Shown in pieces: positions 1 to 5,860 of a stretch of 6,524 nucleotides of DNA. A program made the position numbers and the translations under genes. Under the pieces are notes generated by a model. That model was not told where the DNA came from and did no database searches. It was given only the letters and a program-made list of their open reading frames with translations. Position 1 is the stretch's first letter. Each line of letters starts with the position of its first letter. Origin of the DNA: Pseudomonadota bacterium (GTDB lineage Bacteria > Pseudomonadota > Alphaproteobacteria > Acetobacterales > Acetobacteraceae); the NCBI GenBank assembly GCA_021841985.1, contig JAKCCP010000254.1, forward strand, positions 1 to 6,524, written 5' to 3'.

Positions 1-276
1 ATCGAGAACGCGAAGCTCACGCCACTCGGCAGCGCGACGGTGGCGAGGCTCGGCTGTCAGGTCTGGCGGGCGGAGATTTCGGCCCAGGTCGAGCGGGAGA
101 TTTGCCTGACCGAGGATGGTGTTCTGCTGCGGGTGCGCAACGGCGACAAGACCGTGCTCGAGGCGACGGCGGTGAAATATCATCACATCAGCTCGAAGCT
201 CTTCGACATTCCGCCCGATTACCAGGCCGGCTCGAACGCGCAGGCGGTGCCTGGCGCCGCCTATGGCGGGCCCTGA
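1..276 (+). CDS. C-terminal fragment of an unrecognised protein, DUF4412-like
   Basis: This open frame enters from the left edge of the window in frame 1 and stops at TGA 274-276, so only the last 91 residues are visible. The true start lies upstream, and the internal GTG at 40 is not a credible start because the frame is open to base 1. The visible part reads as beta-rich: an 'RLGCQVWRAEI' strand, then 'ICLTEDGVLLRVRNGD' and 'LFDIPPDYQAG'. A C-x-W pair, a following 'C-x-T-x-DG-x-x-LR' strand and a terminal 'LF-x-(I/L)P-x-(D/G)Y' resemble the end of DUF4412-type secreted or periplasmic proteins. That assignment is from memory of the pattern and is tentative. It contains none of the molybdopterin-binding features of MsrP, the usual partner of the following msrQ-like gene. 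The 6-bp gap to that gene suggests co-transcription. Confidence 0.6.
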   Translation: MENAKLTPLGSATVARLGCQVWRAEISAQVEREICLTEDGVLLRVRNGDKTVLEATAVKYHHISSKLFDIPPDYQAGSNAQAVPGAAYGGP

Positions 277-282
277 GCGCGC

Positions 283-1179
283 ATGAACAACGCCCGTCCC
301 CACGCCCCCTTGCGCGCCACCTTGCCGCTGGCGCGCCGGATGCCGTGGCTGGATCGCGGCGGGCATTTCTCGACGTTGAAGACGCTCTGTCTGCTGGCCC
401 TCCTCGCCCCGGCCTTGTGGCTCGCCGGGGAGAGCCTGGCGGGGACGCTCGGGGCGCGGCCGCTGACCGCGCTCATTCATGAGAGCGGGCGCTGGGCGGT
501 GCGTTTCCTGCTCGTGAGCCTCGCCGTGACCCCCGCCCGCGTGGTGCTGAACTGGCCGCGCGTGACCCTGCTGCGGCGCATGATCGGGGTTGCCGCCGCG
601 GCCTACACGCTGGCCCATCTCGTGCTCTATAGCGCCGATCAGAATTTTCGCTGGCTCGTGATCGGCACCGAGATCGTCGAGCGATTCTATCTCGCGGTCG
701 GCTTTCTTTCGCTGCTTGGGCTTACCGCCCTCGCCGCGACCTCGACCGATGCCATGCTCGCGCGGCTCGGGCGGAACTGGAAGCGGCTCCATCGCGGCAT
801 CCATGCCCTCACCGGCCTCGCTTTGCTGCATTTCCTCTTGTCGCTGAAAGCCAATATCACCGAGCCGGTGCTGATGGCCGGGTTTTTCGTCTGGCTCGAG
901 GTCTGGCGGCTGCTCGCGCCGCGCCGGCAGGGGCAGATCGCGGCACTGGTCGCGCTCACCCTGCTGGCCGCGCTGGCGACGGCGGCGATCGAGGCGGGCT
1001 GGTATGGCCTTGCGACCCATCTCGACTGGCACCGCGTGCTGGCCGCGAACTGGATGCCGCGCTATGGCGTGCGCCCGGCTTCGGTGGTGGCGCTGGTCGG
1101 GGCCGGCGTGATCATCGCCGCACGCCTCCGCCGCCGGAGCGACAATGGCCGCCGTCCACCGCATTTCGTCCCGGCTTGA
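283..1179 (+). CDS. msrQ: MsrQ/YedZ-like heme-binding membrane protein (ferric-reductase-like transmembrane domain)
   Basis: Probable integral-membrane b-type heme protein of the MsrQ (YedZ) family. Family members pass electrons from the quinone pool or flavin to the periplasmic methionine-sulfoxide reductase MsrP. The 298-residue product has an arginine-rich N-terminus and a core of about six hydrophobic segments (roughly residues 34-48, 72-86, 101-117, 134-153, 173-188, 196-211). Family signatures are 'GRWAVRFLLVSLAVTPAR' (69-86), 'LLRRMIG' (96-102), 'AHLVLY' (111-116) and 'LARLGRNWKRLHRGIHAL' ending near 176. Candidate heme-ligand histidines are H112, H170, H174 and H183. E. coli MsrQ is about 211 residues. 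This protein continues with two further hydrophobic stretches (about 218-239 and 264-281) joined by a conserved-looking 'GWYGLATHLDW' loop. No msrP lies downstream and the gene upstream is not msrP, so its partner is unknown. There is no clear Shine-Dalgarno sequence. ATG 283 is chosen because it follows the previous stop by 6 bp; Met20 (340) is the alternative. Confidence 0.8.
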   Translation: MNNARPHAPLRATLPLARRMPWLDRGGHFSTLKTLCLLALLAPALWLAGESLAGTLGARPLTALIHESGRWAVRFLLVSLAVTPARVVLNWPRVTLLRRMIGVAAAAYTLAHLVLYSADQNFRWLVIGTEIVERFYLAVGFLSLLGLTALAATSTDAMLARLGRNWKRLHRGIHALTGLALLHFLLSLKANITEPVLMAGFFVWLEVWRLLAPRRQGQIAALVALTLLAALATAAIEAGWYGLATHLDWHRVLAANWMPRYGVRPASVVALVGAGVIIAARLRRRSDNGRRPPHFVPA

Positions 1180-1237
1180 TCGCGCGCCCGCTTGACCGCG
1201 GCCTCTCTTGATCGCGAGCCGCTTGACCGCGGCCTCC
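1175..1237. repeat. Imperfect tandem repeat of 31-32 bp spanning the msrQ-like stop codon
   Basis: Unit 1 (1175-1206) and unit 2 (1207-1237) both begin CTTGATCGCG and both carry the identical 18-mer CCGCTTGACCGCGGCCTC, at 1188-1205 and 1219-1236. They differ by one substitution, one indel and the final base. Unit 1 contains the TGA stop of the upstream gene (1177-1179). The 14-base core TTGACCGCGGCCTC recurs a third time at 1315-1328, inside the next gene. The repeat fills most of the 80-bp spacer before the diiron protein gene. TTGACC resembles a -35 hexamer, but I see no convincing -10 hexamer at the right distance. A role as operator or promoter duplication is therefore only a possibility. 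Confidence 0.85.
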
Positions 1238-1259
1238 GGGGTGGGGTTGTGTCAGTTTC

Positions 1260-2072
1260 ATGAAGCACTGGCACATCGACGCGGTGGCGTGGCGCGATTT
1301 CGACCCCGCGCGGGTTGACCGCGGCCTCGTTCCGCTGGTCAAGGCGGCGGCGATGGTCGAGCGCAATGGCGAGGATTACGCCCGCTATCTCGACCGCGTC
1401 TTTCCCGACGATCCCGCTTTCCGCGAGGCGGTCCAGCATTGGGCGGCGGAGGAAGTGCAGCACGGCGAGGCGCTCGGGCGCTGGGCCATGCTCGCCGATC
1501 CGGGCTGGGACTTCGCCGCCGCTTTCGTCCGCTATCGCGCCGGCTATCAGATCCCGATCGACGCCGCGGCCTCCGTTCGCGGCTCGCGCACCGGCGAACT
1601 GATCGCCCGCTGCATGGTGGAGACCGGCACCTCGAGCTATTACACCGCTCTTGCCGAGGCCAGCGAGGAACCGGTCCTGGCCACCATCTGCCGCTTGATC
1701 GCCGCCGACGAATACCGCCATTTCAAGCTGTTTTACGACCATATGCGCCGTTATCTGGCGCGCGAGCGGATTGGCCTTGCGCGCCGGCTGCGCATCGCGC
1801 TCGGGCGCATCGGCGAAAGCGAGGACGACGAACTCGCCTTCGCCTATCATTGTGGTAATGAGCCGGAGGGCGCGCGATACGACCATCGCCGCTGCACCGC
1901 GCTCTACATGGGACGGGCGATGGCGTTCTATCGTTTTCGTCATGTCGAGCGCGGGATCGGCATGATCCTGAAAACCGTCGGCTTGCCGCCGCGTGGCCGG
2001 CTCTCCGGCCTTGCCGCCCGTGGCGCCTGGTGGCTGATCCGGCGGCGACGGCGGCGATTTGCGGCGGTATGA
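1260..2072 (+). CDS. Diiron ferritin-like / acyl-ACP desaturase-like oxidase
   Basis: Soluble 270-residue protein with the six-ligand signature of a non-heme carboxylate-bridged diiron site. The ligands are E34 ('MVERNGEDY'), E65-x-x-H68 ('AEEVQH'), E121 ('MVETGT') and E151-x-x-H154 ('ADEYRH'). The spacings (31, 56 and 30 residues between the glutamates) are close to those of plant stearoyl-ACP desaturase (38, 53 and 33 from memory), which supports a four-helix diiron bundle. Such proteins activate O2 for desaturation, hydroxylation or N-oxygenation, or store iron; the substrate here cannot be read from sequence. At 270 residues it is shorter than plant desaturases (about 360). The C-terminus is strongly basic (R261-R266) after 'GAWWLI', which may favour membrane or phospholipid association. 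ATG 1260 is the only reasonable start: no in-frame alternative lies just upstream, and a GGGGTGGGG tract sits about 13 nt before it. The acyl-lipid link is inference; a ferritin-like protein of other function is possible. Confidence 0.82.
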   Translation: MKHWHIDAVAWRDFDPARVDRGLVPLVKAAAMVERNGEDYARYLDRVFPDDPAFREAVQHWAAEEVQHGEALGRWAMLADPGWDFAAAFVRYRAGYQIPIDAAASVRGSRTGELIARCMVETGTSSYYTALAEASEEPVLATICRLIAADEYRHFKLFYDHMRRYLARERIGLARRLRIALGRIGESEDDELAFAYHCGNEPEGARYDHRRCTALYMGRAMAFYRFRHVERGIGMILKTVGLPPRGRLSGLAARGAWWLIRRRRRRFAAV

Positions 2073-2086
2073 CGCGCGGTATAACG

Positions 2087-2099
2087 AAGGGGGAGGGGG
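2087..2099 (+). promoter_or_regulatory. Strong Shine-Dalgarno tract setting the DUF3311 start
   Basis: The purine tract AAGGGGGAGGGGG includes GGAGG at 2092-2096, 8 nt before ATG 2105. An earlier ATG at 2100 is only 3 nt from GGAGG and encodes just Met-Thr before a TGA (2106-2108) that overlaps the real start. ATG 2105 is therefore preferred. The tract lies in the 32-bp gap after the diiron gene and gives the transporter pair its own robust translation entry point. Confidence 0.75.
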
Positions 2100-2104
2100 A
2101 TGAC

Positions 2105-2365
2105 ATGAAACAGCCGGAAGGGGCATCGCCAAGCGGTGGGAGGTCGCGGCTGCGCTGGCTGCTGCTCGCCCCGTTCGCGGCCATGCTCGATGTCGGATCC
2201 TATAACCGGATCAGGCCGGCGCTGGCCGGCATCCCGTTCTTTTACTGGTACCAGTTGCTCTGGATCCTGATCGCGGCGGCGATCATTTTCCTGGTCTATC
2301 AACGCGAGCGGGATGGGCACATGGCTCGGGATGGGCAGCGCGAGACCGGCGGGGGCGCGCCATGA
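2105..2365 (+). CDS. DUF3311 small membrane protein, partner of the MctP-type symporter
   Basis: An 86-residue membrane protein of the DUF3311 family. The diagnostic stretch is 'YNRIRPALAGIPFFYWYQLLW' (33-53, with YNR at 33-35 and PFFYWYQ at 44-50), matching the family pattern of an 'YNR-x-x-P-x-L-x-G-x-PFFYWYQ' block. Two hydrophobic segments are visible, about residues 17-30 and 44-66. The C-terminal tail (67-86) is hydrophilic and glycine-rich. DUF3311 genes are habitually found directly upstream of sodium:solute symporters of the monocarboxylate permease type, as here, and are thought to be accessory or stability subunits (inference). The stop overlaps the symporter start in an ATGA (2362-2365), so the two are almost certainly translationally coupled. 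A longer in-frame reading from GTG 2030 would overlap the diiron gene and lacks a ribosome site, so it is rejected. Confidence 0.88.
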   Translation: MKQPEGASPSGGRSRLRWLLLAPFAAMLDVGSYNRIRPALAGIPFFYWYQLLWILIAAAIIFLVYQRERDGHMARDGQRETGGGAP

Positions 2366-3885
2366 ACCTGACCGCGACCCTCATTTTCGCCCTCATTTTC
2401 GTCTTCGTCACCGTGCTCGGCTTCCTCGCCGCGCGCTGGCGGGCCGGCGATCTCACGCAATTGCATGAATGGGGGCTCGGCGGCCGGCGCTTCGGCACCT
2501 TCGTCACCTGGTTCCTGCTCGGCGGCGATCTCTATACCGCCTATACCTTCATCGCCGTGCCGGCGCTGATCTACGGCGGCGGCGCGATCGGGTTCTTTGC
2601 CGTCCCCTACACGATTCTCGTCTATCCCATTCTCTATCTCGTGTTCCCGCGTCTGTGGACCGAGGCGCGCCGGAGCGGGCACGTGACCGCGGCCGATTTC
2701 GTCGCCGCGCGGTTCGCCAATCGCTGGCTCGGCCTGGCCGTCTCGCTGACCGGGCTGCTCGCCACCATGCCCTATATCGCGCTGCAACTGGTCGGCATGG
2801 CGGTGGTGATCGGGGCGCTCGGCTTCCAGGCGACCGGATTCGCCGGCGACATTCCGCTGATCATCGCCTTCGTCATTCTCGCCGCCTTCACCTACACCAG
2901 TGGTCTCCGCGCCCCGGCGATGATCGCCGTGGTCAAGGACGTGCTGATCTATATCACCGTGTTCGCCGCCATCATCGCCGTGCCGCGGGCGCTCGGCGGC
3001 ATGAGCCATGTGTTCTCCGCCGTGCCGGCGGCGAAGCTGCTCTTGCCGACGCCGCAAGCCGGCAGTCTCGGGAGTTACAGCGCCTATGCGACGCTGGCGC
3101 TCGGTTCGGCGATCGCCCTGTTTCTTTATCCGCACTCGGTCACCGCCATCCTCTCCTCCTCCTCGGCGGCGGTGATCCGGCGCAACGCCGCCATTCTTCC
3201 GGCCTATTCCTTCGTGCTCGGCCTCCTCGCCCTGCTCGGCTTCATGGCTGTCGCGATGGGGCTCGGGACGCGGCCGGAATTCGCCGCCGGTTTCGCCCGC
3301 TTCGGCACCAATTACGCGGTGCCGGCGCTGTTCCTCGCGGTGTTCCCGTCCTGGTTCGTCGGCATCGCCTTCGCCGCCATCGCCATCGGCGCGCTGGTGC
3401 CGGCGGCGATCATGTCGATCGCGGCGGCCAATATCTTCACCCGCAACATCTGGCGCGCCTTCCTCCATCCCGCCTGCACCGATGCCGAGGAAGCGGGCAT
3501 CGCCAAGCTGGCCTCGCTCGCGGTCAAGGTGGGGGCGCTGTTTTTCATCATCTTCCTGCCGCAGCAATACGCCATCCAGTTGCAGTTGCTGGGCGGCGTC
3601 TGGATCATCCAGACCGCGCCGGCGGTGATGCTGGGCCTCTTCTGCCGCTGGCTGAACGGCTGGGCGCTGTTGATCGGCTGGGGGGTGGGGATCGGCTGGG
3701 GGACGGCGATGGCGGCCTCGCTCGCCTTCAAGGCGGCGGTCTATCCGCTGACGCTGTTCGGCACCATCGTTCCGGGCTACGCGGCGTTTTACGCCCTGGC
3801 GCTCAATCTCGCGGTCTCAGCCGGGCTGTCGCTGCTGTTCAATGTCGCCGGCCGGCGCGCCGCGCCGATCGTCGGCGAGGGCTGA
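2362..3885 (+). CDS. mctP: Sodium:solute symporter, MctP-type monocarboxylate permease
   Basis: A 507-residue inner-membrane transporter of the SSS family, close in character to MctP monocarboxylate permeases. Those take up pyruvate, lactate, acetate and similar short acids by cation symport (family knowledge). About 13 hydrophobic segments run through the protein. Recognisable landmarks are 'EWGLGGRRFGTFVTWFLLGGDLYTAYTF' (about 36-63), 'TYTSGLRAPAMIAVVKD' (177-193), 'LFLYPHSVTAILSSSSAAVIRRN' (253-275) and 'PAAIMSIAAANIFTRNIWR' (347-365). The last corresponds to the TM8-TM9 region that contributes a sodium-site serine in SSS proteins; S352 is the likely equivalent. A GW-rich repeat (IGWGVG-IGWGTA, about 438-449) lies near the C-terminus. 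Length fits the family. Start ATG 2362 is fixed by the 4-bp overlap with the DUF3311 gene. The last 69 bp overlap the convergent acyltransferase gene. The exact substrate is not determined by sequence alone. Confidence 0.87.
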   Translation: MNLTATLIFALIFVFVTVLGFLAARWRAGDLTQLHEWGLGGRRFGTFVTWFLLGGDLYTAYTFIAVPALIYGGGAIGFFAVPYTILVYPILYLVFPRLWTEARRSGHVTAADFVAARFANRWLGLAVSLTGLLATMPYIALQLVGMAVVIGALGFQATGFAGDIPLIIAFVILAAFTYTSGLRAPAMIAVVKDVLIYITVFAAIIAVPRALGGMSHVFSAVPAAKLLLPTPQAGSLGSYSAYATLALGSAIALFLYPHSVTAILSSSSAAVIRRNAAILPAYSFVLGLLALLGFMAVAMGLGTRPEFAAGFARFGTNYAVPALFLAVFPSWFVGIAFAAIAIGALVPAAIMSIAAANIFTRNIWRAFLHPACTDAEEAGIAKLASLAVKVGALFFIIFLPQQYAIQLQLLGGVWIIQTAPAVMLGLFCRWLNGWALLIGWGVGIGWGTAMAASLAFKAAVYPLTLFGTIVPGYAAFYALALNLAVSAGLSLLFNVAGRRAAPIVGEG

Positions 3886-4752
3886 GGACGGTCGGTTCTG
3901 ACGCAGCGCCGCCGCCCCCTCGGCGACGATCTCCCATAGCGCCTGGGTCAGCGCCTTGCGGTCGGGCAGGGCGCGCGGGTCGAGCGGGGGGTGGAACCGG
4001 ATCGCCGCGTGCAGGCCCGGCCATTGTGCCAGGCGCCAGAAATGCGCCCCGATGGGGGTCGCGCCGTAATAGGCGAACAGCGGGCGCACCGCGCGGCGGC
4101 AGGGGAGGGCGGCGAGCCGGTCATAAGCGATCGAGACCGGCTGGATCAGCGGCGGATCGTCACCCATCGCGGCGGCGAGGAAGGCGGAGCGGAAGGGAAG
4201 CACCCGCGAGCCATCTGAGGTCGTGCCTTCCGGGAACAGGATCAGATTATCCCCGGCCTTGAGCCGCGCGGCGATGGCGGCGTGGCCGCGCGCCGTCTCC
4301 CGGCGCCGGCGGCTGATGAACACGGTGCGGCCGAGATGCGCGACCAGGCTGATCAGCGGCCAGGAACGGACATCGTCTTTCGAGACGAACACCGCCTGGC
4401 ACTCCGCGCCGAGGAGGAGGATATCGAGCCAGGAGCTGTGATTGGCGACGAACAAGACCGCCCGGCCGGCCGCCGCCCGGGTGGTCGGCGCGCCGATCAC
4501 CCGCCGGCGAAGCCCGAAGATGACGCAAATCCCATGCCAGAAGAACCGCGGGAAAATGCGCTTGCCGTCGCCGGGAAGGACGTTGAGGAGGGCTTGCGGC
4601 CCTATCGCGAGAAACGTCCAGAGCAGCATCAGGAGGGCGCGGCGAAGGGCGCGCATGGGGCCCGCGACCTGCCCGAGCACGCCGGCCGAAAGCGGCCAGG
4701 GCACGTCCGCCGGCCAGGGCGGCAGCAAATGGGGGGGACGTTTCTCCGGCAT
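3817..4752 (-). CDS. plsC: Lysophospholipid acyltransferase, PlsC-like (1-acylglycerol-3-phosphate acyltransferase)
   Basis: Membrane-associated acyltransferase of the PlsC/LPLAT family, expected to acylate lysophosphatidic acid to phosphatidic acid or a related lysophospholipid. The product is 311 residues. Block I is 'NHSSWLD' with the catalytic HX4D pair H105/D110. Block II is 'FVSKDDVRSWPLI' (122-134) with 'GRTVFISRR' after it. Block III is 'FPEGTTSDG' (173-181), and block IV is 'IQPVSIAYD' (203-211). A hydrophobic N-terminal segment (about 38-59) likely anchors the enzyme. The ATG at 4752 gives a proline-rich 32-residue leader. Met33 (4656), directly before 'RALRRALLMLLWTFL', is a plausible shorter start because a TATAAT sequence overlaps the first ATG. 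The last about 23 residues ('SSALADDRRG' onward) are encoded antisense to the permease end and are unlikely to be conserved. It lies 32 bp downstream of the sugar-phosphate transferase gene, probably in the same operon. Confidence 0.9.
   Translation of the reverse strand: MPEKRPPHLLPPWPADVPWPLSAGVLGQVAGPMRALRRALLMLLWTFLAIGPQALLNVLPGDGKRIFPRFFWHGICVIFGLRRRVIGAPTTRAAAGRAVLFVANHSSWLDILLLGAECQAVFVSKDDVRSWPLISLVAHLGRTVFISRRRRETARGHAAIAARLKAGDNLILFPEGTTSDGSRVLPFRSAFLAAAMGDDPPLIQPVSIAYDRLAALPCRRAVRPLFAYYGATPIGAHFWRLAQWPGLHAAIRFHPPLDPRALPDRKALTQALWEIVAEGAAALRQNRPSSALADDRRGAPAGDIEQQRQPG
3846..3877. other. Cluster of GC-rich dyad symmetries in the convergent gene overlap
   Basis: Three self-complementary elements lie in 32 bp: CGCCGGCCGGCG (3846-3857), CGGCGCGCCG (3853-3862) and a 6-bp stem with a 3-nt loop, CGCCGA-TCG-TCGGCG (3863-3877). 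They fall inside the shared end of the permease (plus) and acyltransferase (minus) genes, where both transcripts must end or collide. No run of T follows on either strand, so this is not a canonical intrinsic terminator. A role in slowing or ending transcription is inference. Confidence 0.55.
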
Positions 4753-4784
4753 TATATTTTTACTCTACGCGGTTTCGCGCCGGC

Positions 4785-5837
4785 TTACCACGCGCCAAGT
4801 CCGGCGCGCCGGGCGAGGCCGCGCACGAAGCCGAGCCAGAGCAGTTGCACGAGGAGCGGAAGGAGGGGCAGGAACGGCTTCGCGGGCGGCGGTGCGGCGA
4901 GAAAGGCCGCGCAAGTGAGACCGCCGAGGACGGCGAACCCCCAATGGATCACCGCCACCAGCCGCGCATCCAGCCCCGAACGCGCCGCCACCTGATAGAG
5001 ATGGCCACGATGCGGCGCCGTCACGCGCTCGCCGGCCAGCGCCCGGCGGGCGAGCGTGAAGGCGACGTCGAACAACACCCCGGACAGCAGCAGCGGGACG
5101 ATCAGGAACGACATCTCGGCGCGCTCGAAGCGGCTCGCCGCGATGCCGAGCACGGCGAGGACGAAGCCGCAGAACTGGCTCCCGACATCGCCCATGAAAA
5201 TCCGCGCCCGCGGAAAATTGAACGGCAGGAAGCCGGCGAGCCCGGCGGCGAGCAAGAGGGCGGCGAAATAGACGAACCAGCCGCCGAGCCGCTCGGCGAT
5301 GACGCAGAGAAACAGGCTCGCGATCAGCGCGACACCGCCGGCGAGGCCATCGAGGCCGTCGATGAAATTCATCGCGTTGGTGGTGAAAAGGATCCAAACC
5401 AGGCTCGCCCCGGCGCCGAGCCAGCCGAGATCGACGGCGCCGAAATAGGGCAGATGATAGACCCGCACATAGAGCCCGCTGGCGAGTGCTGCGAGGGCGG
5501 CGACGATTTGCGCCGCCAATTTCACCGCGAACGGCCAGTCCCGCAGGTCATCGAGGAAGGCGACGATGGCGATCAGCGCCGAGGCCAGGATCACCCCCCG
5601 GAAATAGGGGTCGGCGAGGCGCGAGAAGAAAGCGAATTCATAGAGTGTCGCGATCCCGAGCAGAAACGCCGCGACGATCCCGATGCCGCCGCTTTTTGGC
5701 GTGGGCAGGCGGTGGGATTTGCGCGGATCGGGCCGGTCCATGACCCCGAGATCGATCATCAGCCGCACCAGCGCCGCCGAGATGCCGGCGAGCAGCAGGG
5801 CGAAGGCGATGTGGCGGGCGAAAGCGGTCAGCGTCAT
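4785..5837 (-). CDS. Polyprenyl-phosphate sugar-1-phosphate transferase, WecA/WbpL-like (glycosyltransferase family 4)
   Basis: Integral-membrane enzyme of the MraY/WecA/WbpL superfamily. These transfer an N-acetylhexosamine-1-phosphate from a UDP-sugar to undecaprenyl phosphate, the first step of O-antigen, exopolysaccharide or related glycan assembly. The 350-residue product shows the expected motifs in order: 'DPRKSHRLPTPKSGGIGI' (37-54), the magnesium-associated 'DDLRD' (96-100), 'NAMNFIDGLDGLAGG' (154-168), 'FMGDVGSQFCGF' (214-225), D257 in 'LFDVAFT', and 'HRGHLYQ' (276-282). The HR-x-H-x-YQ form is closer to WbpL/WbcO-type enzymes than to the HHIH motif of enterobacterial WecA, so the sugar need not be GlcNAc. 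About ten membrane segments are visible. Start ATG 5837 is preferred over the upstream GTG 5918: the extra 27 residues are proline/alanine-rich, unlike the family, and that DNA is a long hairpin. Not MraY: genes flanking mraY in the dcw cluster are absent. Confidence 0.88.
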   Translation of the reverse strand: MTLTAFARHIAFALLLAGISAALVRLMIDLGVMDRPDPRKSHRLPTPKSGGIGIVAAFLLGIATLYEFAFFSRLADPYFRGVILASALIAIVAFLDDLRDWPFAVKLAAQIVAALAALASGLYVRVYHLPYFGAVDLGWLGAGASLVWILFTTNAMNFIDGLDGLAGGVALIASLFLCVIAERLGGWFVYFAALLLAAGLAGFLPFNFPRARIFMGDVGSQFCGFVLAVLGIAASRFERAEMSFLIVPLLLSGVLFDVAFTLARRALAGERVTAPHRGHLYQVAARSGLDARLVAVIHWGFAVLGGLTCAAFLAAPPPAKPFLPLLPLLVQLLWLGFVRGLARRAGLGAW

Positions 5838-5860
5838 GCGGAATCCAGGAAGGGTGAGCG

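Noticed and set aside
1..276. MsrP catalytic subunit as partner of the msrQ-like gene
   Set aside because: The visible C-terminus does not resemble MsrP; it looks like a small beta-rich DUF4412-type end.
1223..1252. Sigma-70-type promoter using TTGACC at 1223-1228 for the diiron gene
   Set aside because: The -35-like hexamer is good, but the sequence at the expected -10 position (around 1246-1252) matches TATAAT poorly.
1062..2132. 356-codon open frame on the minus strand
   Set aside because: It is antisense to the diiron protein gene, which has clear metal-ligand motifs. The minus-strand product has none.
2299..3567. 422-codon open frame on the minus strand
   Set aside because: It is antisense to the symporter gene. 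The product is rich in R, G, D, E and H with no fold signature, typical of shadow frames in G+C-rich DNA.
2469..4262. 597-codon open frame on the plus strand
   Set aside because: It is an arginine/alanine-rich shadow of the symporter gene that runs on across the convergent acyltransferase gene. There is no recognisable domain and no ribosome site.
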